A DNA stretch of 64,000 nt, taken from Nocardioides agri (GTDB lineage Bacteria > Actinomycetota > Actinomycetes > Propionibacteriales > Nocardioidaceae). The notes under the pieces were generated by a model. The model saw nothing but the letters and a program-made list of their open reading frames with translations. It ran no database searches and was not told where the DNA came from. A program made the position numbers and the translations under genes. Shown piece by piece: positions 28,363 through 37,786 of this stretch (the first letter of the stretch is position 1; every line of letters starts with the position of its first letter). The DNA is taken from contig NZ_JACEIC010000002.1 of NCBI RefSeq assembly GCF_013778305.1, forward strand, positions 1,761,669 through 1,825,668. The letters run 5' to 3'.

Positions 28363-28646
28363 CGCGACGGCCCGAACGCCTGGGCCACCGCGCCGTCCGC
28401 GGTGTCGAAGAGCTCCGCCGTGCCGCGTGCCGAGCCGGCCACGTGGCGGATCCGGTCGGCGTACACCTGGACCGCGGCCCCGAGACGCGTGGACACCCAC
28501 AGGCACGCCTGGCTGGTCTCCGACCCGACCAGGCCGTCGGAGACCTCGCCGAAGGGGCTGGCGACGTCGATGTCGGCCAGGGCGTCGGCGATGCCGTCGA
28601 CCTGGCCGCCGGCACTGACGAGGGAGGCTGATTCGACCACGAGCAC
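28359..28646 (-). CDS. EspC-like small ESX protein
   Basis: 95 residues, no signal peptide. The layout (short N-terminal strand VVESASLVSAGGQVDGIA, a middle Trp in ACLWVSTRLGAAVQVYADRI, and a C-terminal helix) fits the EspC/DUF2580-type helical-hairpin substrates of type VII systems. Its TGA overlaps the ATG of the larger effector (ATGA), so the two are probably made in step and secreted as partners. GTG start; the in-frame GTG at 28640 is equally possible. Confidence 0.55.
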   Translation of the reverse strand: MLVVESASLVSAGGQVDGIADALADIDVASPFGEVSDGLVGSETSQACLWVSTRLGAAVQVYADRIRHVAGSARGTAELFDTADGAVAQAFGPSR

Positions 28647-28816
28647 GGGGATCGTCTACCCCATGTCGCGCGCGCTGACACCCCCCAGAACCGGACTAGA
28701 CCAGCGTGCGGACGGCTGTTTGCCCGCAAAGGTGCTCGGGCAGCAACCAGTCATCTCGGGCGCGTCCTTCCACGGCGGCACGAGCACCGACCACCGCCGA
28801 CCCGGGGAGCACGCCC

Positions 28817-29578
28817 GTGAACGTCATCAGCCGCACCGCCACCGCCGTCGTCGCCGCCCTCGCGCTGAGCGTCCCGACGGCTGCGATCACGACCACCTCC
28901 GCGGCGGGCGCCGCCGCGGGCGTGCGGTCCGCGGAAGCCGAGGCGTTCGCCACGCCGAGGGCGGCCAAGCCCAGGATCAAGCTGAAGCGCTCGAAGGCCT
29001 ACTCGCACTACGGCCAGGAGGGCGTCAAGGTCACGGCCACCGTCACGAAGGGCAGGAAGAAGGCCCGCGGCAAGGTGACGTTCTCGCTCAACGGCACGGC
29101 CGTGAGCACCGCCCGGCTCAAACGCGGCCAGGCGTCGTACCGACTGGCGAGCACCAACGCGCCCGGGCTCTACACGGTCACCGCGACCTACCGGGGCAAG
29201 AAGCGCTCGGTGCAGGTCCGGGTCTACGACTCGGCTCTCAACCTCTCGGCGGCTACCTTCACGATCTCGAAGACGACGCCGCAGTACCAGATGCCCGACG
29301 GTCCGAGCGGCACCGTGAGGTTCAAGGACCAGGTCGCCACGACCGGCTACGTCGACATCTACGAGAACGGCAACGTCAAGGGCGGCAGCAGCTCGCCGGA
29401 CTACTGCTGCATGGCGAAGGTCGAGGCCGACGGCAGCTTCGTCTTCCAGACGTTCCTCGACAACGTGTGGGCGGACAAGCAGCCCGGCACCTACACCTAC
29501 CAGGCGTTCTACACCGACGGCCCGGAGTTCGCCGACTACATCTACTCGACGCCGATCACGGTCACCGTCGTCCCCTGA
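28817..29578 (+). CDS. Secreted protein with Ig-like domain
   Basis: 253 residues. Signal peptide at 1-34 (VVAALALSVPTAAITTTSAA). The mature part begins with a basic linker (KPRIKLKRSKAYSHYGQEG), then a bacterial Ig-like fold: VKVTATVTKGRKKARGKVTF, SLNGTAVSTARL, APGLYTVTATYRG. A second domain (about 150-253) with paired Cys (DYCCMAKVE) is unassigned. GTG start with GGGGAG seven bases upstream. The upstream stretch 28647-28816 shows nothing else. Confidence 0.7.
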   Translation: MNVISRTATAVVAALALSVPTAAITTTSAAGAAAGVRSAEAEAFATPRAAKPRIKLKRSKAYSHYGQEGVKVTATVTKGRKKARGKVTFSLNGTAVSTARLKRGQASYRLASTNAPGLYTVTATYRGKKRSVQVRVYDSALNLSAATFTISKTTPQYQMPDGPSGTVRFKDQVATTGYVDIYENGNVKGGSSSPDYCCMAKVEADGSFVFQTFLDNVWADKQPGTYTYQAFYTDGPEFADYIYSTPITVTVVP

Positions 29579-29588
29579 CCGGGAGGGG
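29572..29588. terminator. Short hairpin between convergent genes
   Basis: CCCCT and AGGGG pair around a 7-base loop, overlapping the stop of the secreted Ig-like protein and just before hspR. Weak, only 5 bp. Confidence 0.3.
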
Positions 29589-29594
29589 CGCCAG

Positions 29595-30029
29595 CTAGCG
29601 GCCCCGACGCCAGACCACCACGGACTGGCCGGGCTCGGGCGCTCGGAGGACGGGGAGCTTGTTGGGCGGGCCGCCGGCCCGCCGGGCCGTGGCCGCCTGA
29701 CGCAGCGCCTCGCGGGTCGCACCCAGCTCGGCCTGGAGCTCCTCGTTGCGCTGCACGAGGGCGTCGACCCGGTTCTGCAGGTCGAGGATCCGGCGTACCC
29801 CCTCGATCCCGATGCCGGCCGCGGTCAGCGCGCTGATCTCACGCAGCAGCTCGACGTCGCGATGGGTGTAGCGGCGCCCGCCGCCGCCGGTGCGGCCCGG
29901 CGTGATCAGGCCCATCCGCTCGTAGGTGCGCAGGGTCTGCGGGTGCAGGCCGGTGAGCTCGGCGGCGACGCTGATGACGTAGACAGCGGCGTCGGGTCCG
30001 GGCGGGTCGGGCGGGCGCTGGCCGGGCAC
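29595..30029 (-). CDS. hspR: HspR, MerR-family heat-shock repressor
   Basis: 144 residues. The MerR HTH (about 18-85) has LTGLHPQTLRTYERMGLITP and RRYTHRDVELLREISAL. A coiled coil follows (NRVDALVQRNEELQAELG). HspR binds HAIR palindromes with DnaK as co-repressor, and the two HAIR sites in the window flank its regulon. Last gene of dnaK-grpE-dnaJ-hspR, two bases after dnaJ. Confidence 0.93.
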   Translation of the reverse strand: MPGQRPPDPPGPDAAVYVISVAAELTGLHPQTLRTYERMGLITPGRTGGGGRRYTHRDVELLREISALTAAGIGIEGVRRILDLQNRVDALVQRNEELQAELGATREALRQAATARRAGGPPNKLPVLRAPEPGQSVVVWRRGR

Positions 30030-30031
30030 GA

Positions 30032-31216
30032 TCAGTCCTCGAAGAGCCGCGACCGCAGCGGCTTGCCCGCCATCGACGCGCGGTAGGCCTCGATCGCCTC
30101 GCGGGCCGGTCCGTCCACCGCGGCGGGCACCTGGACCTCGACGGTGGCGAGCAGGTCGCCGCGCGTGCCGTCGGACTTCGGCGCCCCGCGCCCGCGCACC
30201 CGGAAGGTGCGGCCGTTGGGCGTCCCTGCGGGGATCTTGAGCGTGACCGGCGCGCCGCCGAGCGTCGGCAGCTTGATCTCGGCGCCGAGCGTGAGCTCGT
30301 CGAAGGAGACCGGGACGTCGAGCGTGAGGTTGTCGTCCTTGCGCCCGAACAGCCGGTGCGGCCGGACCTTGACGGTGACGTAGAGGTCGCCGGCAGGACC
30401 GCCGTGCTCACCGGGCGCGCCCTTGCCGCGCAGCCGGATCCGCTGGCCGTCCTTGACGCCCGCGGGGATGCGGGCCTGGATCGTGCGCGCGGCGACGCCG
30501 CGCCCGCTGCCCTGGCAGGTCGGGCACGGCTCGTCGTAGACGAGCTGGCGGCCGCCGCACCGCGGGCAGGTCTCGTTGATCGAGAACGCGCCGCCCGCCG
30601 AGGCCACGACGAAGCCCGCGCCGTCGCACTCCGGGCAGACGTGCGGCTTGGTGCCCGGCTTCCCGCCCGTGCCCTTGCAGTCGGGGCAGGCGGAGTCGGA
30701 CGTCAGCCGGAGCGAGACCGTGACGCCGTCGAGGGCCTCGGTGAAGCCGATGGTCGCGGTGCTCTCGACGTCCTGGCCCTTCTGGGCGCGGGTACGTCGG
30801 GTCCGCCCGCCGCGGCCGCCGCCGAAGAGGTCGCCGAACATGTCGCCGAACCCGCCACCGGCGGCGGTCCGCTCGCGGAGCAGGTCGTTGAGGTCGAAGC
30901 CGGCCTCACCGCCGCCGGGGAACCCTCCGCCGGAGTAGCCGCCGCGGAAGCCGCCGCCATAGAGCGAGCGCATCTCGTCGTACTTCTTGCGCTTCTCGGG
31001 GTCACCGATGACGTCGTAGGCCTCGGCGACCGCCTTGAACTTGTCGTGCTTGGCCTTGCTCTGCGCGCTGTCGCCGGGGTTGGAGTCGGGGTGGTTGGCG
31101 CGCGCGAGCTTGCGGTAGGCCTTCTTGATGTCGTCGGCGCTGGCGTCCTTCGCGACGCCCAGCTCCTTGTAGAAGTCCTTCTGTGCCCAGTCGGCCCGGA
31201 AGTCACTGGTGCTCAT
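30032..31216 (-). CDS. dnaJ: DnaJ co-chaperone
   Basis: 394 residues. J-domain (1-75) with the HPD tripeptide in ANHPDSNPG, which stimulates the DnaK ATPase. Gly/Phe-rich linker (GGGFRGGYSGGGFPGGG), then four zinc repeats: CPDCKGTG, CPECDGAG, CPRCGGRQ and CPTCQGSG. The third has lost the final Gly of the CxxCxGxG motif but keeps both cysteines. C-terminal substrate-binding domains follow. The position next to hspR marks the stress-regulated DnaJ1-type copy. Confidence 0.95.
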   Translation of the reverse strand: MSTSDFRADWAQKDFYKELGVAKDASADDIKKAYRKLARANHPDSNPGDSAQSKAKHDKFKAVAEAYDVIGDPEKRKKYDEMRSLYGGGFRGGYSGGGFPGGGEAGFDLNDLLRERTAAGGGFGDMFGDLFGGGRGGRTRRTRAQKGQDVESTATIGFTEALDGVTVSLRLTSDSACPDCKGTGGKPGTKPHVCPECDGAGFVVASAGGAFSINETCPRCGGRQLVYDEPCPTCQGSGRGVAARTIQARIPAGVKDGQRIRLRGKGAPGEHGGPAGDLYVTVKVRPHRLFGRKDDNLTLDVPVSFDELTLGAEIKLPTLGGAPVTLKIPAGTPNGRTFRVRGRGAPKSDGTRGDLLATVEVQVPAAVDGPAREAIEAYRASMAGKPLRSRLFED

Positions 31217-31259
31217 CGCGCACCTCCCTCCCTCGTCTCGTGTTCAGGTGATCAGCAGG

Positions 31260-31798
31260 TCAGCTCGACGCGGGGTCCACGACGAGGACCTGCGCGGCGC
31301 GGACGACGCGGTCGCCGATCCGGTAGCCGGCCTTGGCGATCACCTTGCAGGTGGTCACCTCGACCTCCGGGTCCTCCCCGATGTGGCTGAGCGCCTCGTG
31401 GACCGTCGGGTCGAAGGCGTCGCCCGGCGCGCCGAACTTGGTCAGGCCGAGGGCCGCGACCGTGCGCTCGAGCTGGTCGGCCACCGCCTGGAAGCCCGGG
31501 TCGAGGTCGCCGTGCTCGCGGGCGCGGTCGACGGTGTCGAGGACCTCGACGATCGGCGCGAGCACGGCGTACGTCGCGTTCTCGCGGATGAGCTCGCGGT
31601 CGCGCTCGACCCGGCGCTTGTAGTTGACGAACTCCGCCTGGTTGCGCTGGAGGTCGTTGGTGCGCTCCTCCAGCTGGCGCCGGACGGCGGCGAGCTCGTC
31701 CTCGGGCTCGGGCTCGACGACGGGCTCCTCGGCCTGAGGAGCAGGGGACTCCTGCTCCTCAGGCTCGGGGATGACCTGCTCGTCCTGGGACGGCTCGG

Positions 31799-31802
<4 letters not shown>
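31260..31802 (-). CDS. grpE: GrpE nucleotide exchange factor
   Basis: 180 residues. An acidic, disordered N-terminus (about 1-45, Glu/Pro-rich) leads into the long coiled coil ([20 protein letters not shown]) and the beta-wing domain ([37 protein letters not shown]). Releases ADP from DnaK. The GTG start overlaps the dnaK TGA (GTGA), so the two are coupled. Confidence 0.95.
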
Positions 31803-33661
<1,859 letters not shown>

Positions 33662-33735
33662 TTCTGCTACCTCCGTTGAGCTTCGGTGTTGCTGCGCGAC
33701 CCATCCTGCGTCGCCGCAGCCAGTCTGCCAAATCA

Positions 33736-33756
33736 CTTGAGTCGACTCAACTCAAG
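33736..33756. promoter_or_regulatory. Consensus HAIR operator (HspR site) upstream of dnaK
   Basis: CTTGAGT, seven bases, ACTCAAG: an exact match to the HspR-associated inverted repeat, with an additional A/T pair outside. Confidence 0.93.
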
Positions 33757-33803
33757 TTTCGTCACACGGCACAACGCAGGATGGTCGCGCCCTTGTTCCC
33801 CGG

Positions 33804-34241
33804 TCAGCCGACGAACTGCCGGACCTGCTCCGACCGGACCAGGCCCGGTACGTCGGCCAGCGGGACCCACCGCGCCTCGTCGGTCGTGCCGTCCACCTCG
33901 CGGGTCAGGTCACCGCCGACGACGGTCGCCGCGTAGACGACGTGCACCTGCCGCAGCCACCGCTCGCGCCGGCGCTGGCGCCGCTCCGGTGGCGTGAGCA
34001 GGGTCCGCACGCCGAGCAGCGCGCCGAGCGTCACGTCGTACCCCGTCTCCTCGCGGACCTCGCGGACCGCGCCCTCCTCGAGCGACTCCCCCAGCTCGAC
34101 GCCCCCGCCCGGCAGCGTCCAGGTGGCCACCGCCGGCTCGTTCCACAGCGCGAGCAGGACGTGGTCGTCGCGGGTGATCACGGCGTAGGCCCCGAGACGG
34201 GTGTCGTAGTCGAAGTCCTCCAGCGCGGGCACCGTCAGCAT
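33804..34241 (-). CDS. NUDIX hydrolase
   Basis: 145 residues. Complete Nudix box GGGVELGESLEEGAVREVRE followed by ETGYDV (about 46-71), which binds the metal and cleaves nucleoside-diphosphate-X bonds. The substrate is unknown; the short body with YAVITRDDHVLLAL is of the MutT/ADP-ribose type. TAGCAT lies exactly six bases before the ATG. Downstream, 33662-33803 holds the dnaK leader and HAIR site. Confidence 0.88.
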   Translation of the reverse strand: MLTVPALEDFDYDTRLGAYAVITRDDHVLLALWNEPAVATWTLPGGGVELGESLEEGAVREVREETGYDVTLGALLGVRTLLTPPERRQRRRERWLRQVHVVYAATVVGGDLTREVDGTTDEARWVPLADVPGLVRSEQVRQFVG

Positions 34242-34314
34242 CCGAGGATGCTAGACGTCCCCGCGAGGGCCGGTCTGCGGGAATGATCTGGCGGCGACGG
34301 GAGATGGAGAGGGT

Positions 34315-35160
34315 ATGACCGTCCAGACGATCACCCTGAACGACAAGACCACCATCCCCCAGCTCGGCTTCGGCGTCTTCCAGGTCCCGCCCGCGGAGAC
34401 GCAGCAGACCGTGGAGACCGCCTTCGAGGTGGGCTACCGGCACATCGACACCGCGCAGATGTACGAGAACGAGGAGGGCGTCGGCGCCGCCATCGCCGCC
34501 TCCGGCATCTCGCGCGACGAGCTCTACATCACCACCAAGCTCAACAACGCCTTCCACCGGCCCGACGACGCGCGGCGCACGTTCGCGGAGTCGCTCGACC
34601 GCCTCGGCCTGGACCGCGTCGACCTCTTCCTCATCCACTGGCCGCTGCCCACCCGGTACGACGGCGACTACGTGTCGACCTGGCGCACGCTGGCCGAGTT
34701 CGTCGAGGACGGCCGCGCCACGTCGATCGGCGTCTCGAACTTCCAGCCGGCCCACCTGGACCGGATCGTCGAGGAGACCGGCGTGGTCCCGGTGGTCAAC
34801 CAGATCGAGGTGCATCCCTACTTCGGCAACGAGGACGCCCGAGCCGCCTCGCACCGCCACGACGTCGTCGTCGAGGCGTGGTCGCCGATCGCCCAGGGCG
34901 CGGTGCTCGACGACGCCGTGATCGGCACGATCGCGAGCGCGCACGGCAAGACGCCGTCGCAGGTGACCCTGCGCTGGCACGTCCAGCGCGGGGACATCGT
35001 GTTCCCGAAGTCGATGCACGAGGCGCGGATGCGAGAGAACTTCGAGATCTTCGACTTCTCGCTCACCGACGGCGAGGTCGCGGCGATCACGGCGCTCGAC
35101 CGCGGGGCGGCCGGCCGACGCGGCCCGGATCCGGACACGTTCGACTGGATCCCCGCCTGA
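34315..35160 (+). CDS. Aldo/keto reductase
   Basis: 281 residues, single TIM barrel. Catalytic tetrad visible: Asp and Tyr in HIDTAQMYENEEGVG (about 43-57), Lys in YITTKLNN, His in LFLIHWPLP. NADPH-binding residues are at the C-terminus (FPKSMHEARMRENFEIFDF). Resembles 2,5-diketo-D-gluconate reductase-type AKRs, which reduce small carbonyls in the cytosol. Start ATG behind GGAGAGGGT. A strong hairpin follows. Confidence 0.9.
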   Translation: MTVQTITLNDKTTIPQLGFGVFQVPPAETQQTVETAFEVGYRHIDTAQMYENEEGVGAAIAASGISRDELYITTKLNNAFHRPDDARRTFAESLDRLGLDRVDLFLIHWPLPTRYDGDYVSTWRTLAEFVEDGRATSIGVSNFQPAHLDRIVEETGVVPVVNQIEVHPYFGNEDARAASHRHDVVVEAWSPIAQGAVLDDAVIGTIASAHGKTPSQVTLRWHVQRGDIVFPKSMHEARMRENFEIFDFSLTDGEVAAITALDRGAAGRRGPDPDTFDWIPA

Positions 35161-35191
35161 CGCCACCCCTGCTCTGACGGTGGGGGCCGGC

Positions 35192-35219
35192 GGGTGCCGT
35201 CCGATCTCGGACGGCACCC
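35192..35219 (+). terminator. Terminator of the aldo/keto reductase gene
   Basis: Perfect 12-bp stem (35192-35203 and 35208-35219) with the tetraloop ATCT, about 30 bases after the stop; no U-tract. The rest of 35161-35376 is AT-richer leader of the surface-protein gene. Confidence 0.75.
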
Positions 35220-35376
35220 CGCCGCGCTCTCTCTTGCCCTCAGTCGCGACGCAAACGGCCGCAAAACGGCTCGTTCGAGCGCATCCCTGGTCATCGCGGA
35301 GTTAAAAGCCAGAAACTGAACGATTTACCCACTATGCGGTATGACGTCTAGACCACTTCGGCCGAAGGCTGTCGGC

Positions 35377-37599
35377 ATGACGGGGGAAAGCAAGAACTCA
35401 ACGAACCAATCCGCCCACAGTGACGCCGCCTGGCGCAGGAGCCGCGGTCGGCCATGGGCCGTAGGCCTCGTGGCCTGGTGCGGAGCGCTGCTCCTGACCA
35501 CGCTGGGGCTCGTCGCCCTCGGCGGCGCCGGCGCCGCGTCGGCGCACACGCCGTCGATCAGCGTGACGTGCGACAAGCTCACGGTCAGCCTCACCAACTA
35601 CCAGGACTCCGCGTCCCCCAACAGCGTCCGGGTCGTGACCGACGGGGCGGTTCGCGCCGAGACGCCGTTCGGCTCGTCGTACGCGCAGGTCTTCACGCTC
35701 GGCGACCCCACGACACCGCACACCTGGAGCGTCACCGTCACCGCGTCCGACGACCCGGACGGGTCCAACGGATGGACGATCTCCCGGAGCGGCACCACGA
35801 CGCCCTGCGCGCCGCCCGACGCGTGCCCGGACCTGCCGGGCGACCAGCCGCCGGGCACCAGCTGCACCCAGCCCGGGGACGAGGTGGAGGTCCGCTGGCT
35901 GCACGGCGCGCCGGACTGCACCACGCACACCGTGACCAGCACCAAGGAGTCCCGCTCCCGCACCTACAGCTGGAACGGGACGAGCTGGACCCCCGGACCG
36001 TGGTCCGCGTGGACGACGGTCACGACGACGACGACGCCCACGACCCCCGAGCAGTGCCCGGGCACCGAGGTGACGGCGACGACGCCGACGTACTCGCCGC
36101 CGGACTGCTCCTCGGCACCGAGCCTCACCTACGCGGCCGGCGAGGGCTACCACTGGACGCTCAGCGGTCCCCCGGAGGCGCGGGTTCTCACCGCAGTCGC
36201 CGAGAACGGCCGCACCCTGGTCGGCCAGACGGTCTTCGGGCCCTACGACACCACGCCGTGGACCGCGGACGAGAGGGCTGCGCACGGCTGTGTCGCCCAG
36301 CTCGCCGAGCCCGTGGCCATCCCGTCGTCCGGGTGCGGCGCTCCCGCCTCCATCACCCCGCCGACCGGTGAGCACCTCGCGTACACGATCTCGGGGGGAC
36401 GCTGGAGCGACCTGGCCGGCGGTGACTACCTCATCACCGCGACCCTGACGGACGGCGCCACCGAGTTCGGCAACACCCTCGGCTGGCAGGTCCAGGGGCG
36501 GACGGCGACCAAGATCGTCCACATCGCGCCTGCCAGGACCTGCGTGACCCCGGACGTCCAGGTCACCTCGGCCGCCTGTGTGCCCGGGTCGACCAGCCCG
36601 GCCGTCGGCGGTCACCTCACCGTCCCGGTGCAGCAGGGCGTCACCTACCAGGTGCGCAACGCAGCGGGTGCCGTGATCGACGCGAGCGCCACTCTCGCAC
36701 CCGGCACGTACGTCGTCACGGCGACGGCGGCCGACGGCTACGAGGTGGCCGACGCCAACGGCTTCGTCGACGGCAGCCGGACCGTGGAGATCGCGGCCAC
36801 GGGCACGAGCTGCGCGGCGGCCTCGGTCCCGATCCGCCCGTCCGTCCGTGCGGTGGACCGCTGCTACACGGCGGCCGATCGCGTGGTCTTCGACCGGGAG
36901 AACCAGTACTGGACCGCGTCGATCACCGACGACTCGCACGTGACCTTCGTCGCCAAGGGCGACAACCGGTTCGTGGACGAGAGCGGCACCCCGGTCGACC
37001 GGCTGGTGCTGGCCTACCCGCCGCTCACCGACGAGCAGTGCCCGCTCACCCCGGGCGGGGTCGACGCCTCCTGCGTCGGGTCCGTGCCGTACCTGGCCTA
37101 CTCGCTCGACCTGCCCCGTGGGTTCGAGACCGACGAGGCGACGCCGCTCACCATCACGTTCGTCAACCCGGACGGCCCCGACCACGCCATCACCGACCTG
37201 CCGCTCTCGGGCCGGGTGCTGTGGCCCGGAGCGTCGGCGACACCGCCGCTGATGTGGCCCGGGTGGGACCTGGTCGACGGCGAGTACGTCAACGTCGGGG
37301 ACCAGCGGTTCGGCTGGACGCGCGACGGCATCACGGTGCGCTTCAAGGTCAACCCGGAGTACTCCACGACGCTGAACTACCCACCGGCCACGGTGGCCTG
37401 CGCCAACCCGCCGACCACCTCTCGGACGCCGGAGCTCCCGCCGACCGGACCTCCGCCCGGCGCCTTCCGCCCGCCGCCGGCGATCGGCCCGCCGCCGCTG
37501 CCCAACACCGGTGGCCCGAGCAGCCTGCTGGCCGGACTCGGGGCGCTGCTGCTGCTGGCCGGGTGCGCGCTGGTGGTGCACGCGCGCAGGATCGGCTGA
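35377..37599 (+). CDS. Sortase-anchored surface protein A
   Basis: 740 residues. Signal peptide (about 20-55; WAVGLVAWCGALLLTTLG) ending in ASA. A Cys- and Thr-rich exterior with several paired cysteines and Trp-rich YSWNGTSWTPGPWS. The C-terminus has LPPTG (687-691), a Pro-rich spacer, LPNTG (708-712), a hydrophobic helix and the basic tail HARR: a cell-wall sorting signal. Paralogue of the next gene. The ATG at 35377 follows GAAGG; an upstream ATG at 35341 lacks a ribosome site. Ligand or function unknown; adhesion is a guess. Confidence 0.8.
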   Translation: MTGESKNSTNQSAHSDAAWRRSRGRPWAVGLVAWCGALLLTTLGLVALGGAGAASAHTPSISVTCDKLTVSLTNYQDSASPNSVRVVTDGAVRAETPFGSSYAQVFTLGDPTTPHTWSVTVTASDDPDGSNGWTISRSGTTTPCAPPDACPDLPGDQPPGTSCTQPGDEVEVRWLHGAPDCTTHTVTSTKESRSRTYSWNGTSWTPGPWSAWTTVTTTTTPTTPEQCPGTEVTATTPTYSPPDCSSAPSLTYAAGEGYHWTLSGPPEARVLTAVAENGRTLVGQTVFGPYDTTPWTADERAAHGCVAQLAEPVAIPSSGCGAPASITPPTGEHLAYTISGGRWSDLAGGDYLITATLTDGATEFGNTLGWQVQGRTATKIVHIAPARTCVTPDVQVTSAACVPGSTSPAVGGHLTVPVQQGVTYQVRNAAGAVIDASATLAPGTYVVTATAADGYEVADANGFVDGSRTVEIAATGTSCAAASVPIRPSVRAVDRCYTAADRVVFDRENQYWTASITDDSHVTFVAKGDNRFVDESGTPVDRLVLAYPPLTDEQCPLTPGGVDASCVGSVPYLAYSLDLPRGFETDEATPLTITFVNPDGPDHAITDLPLSGRVLWPGASATPPLMWPGWDLVDGEYVNVGDQRFGWTRDGITVRFKVNPEYSTTLNYPPATVACANPPTTSRTPELPPTGPPPGAFRPPPAIGPPPLPNTGGPSSLLAGLGALLLLAGCALVVHARRIG
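37141..37559 (+). repeat. Direct repeat, copy 1 (3' end of surface protein A)
   Basis: About 419 bp nearly identical (roughly eight scattered differences) to 39491-39909, offset 2,350 bp. The flanking 5' parts of the two genes differ much more, so this segment is either recently duplicated or kept alike by gene conversion. Confidence 0.9.
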
Positions 37600-37619
37600 C
37601 CGACGAGCGGTCACCCACC

Positions 37620-37649
37620 GACTGGCGGGCCTCTCCGGGCCCGCCAGTC
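37620..37649 (+). terminator. Terminator after surface protein A
   Basis: GACTGGCGGGCC and its exact complement (37620-37631 and 37638-37649) with a 6-base loop, 20 bases after the stop. Confidence 0.75.
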
Positions 37650-37786
37650 CGCCGGGGCTCCTCACCGTCAGATTCGCCGGTGACGGCGCCCGACGACGAA
37701 GAAATAGCGGCTCCGCCGCCGAACTGACGCCAGACCTGCCGAATATCGGTGACGACCTCAGCGCCGAGTCTGGCGATGGTGAACCA

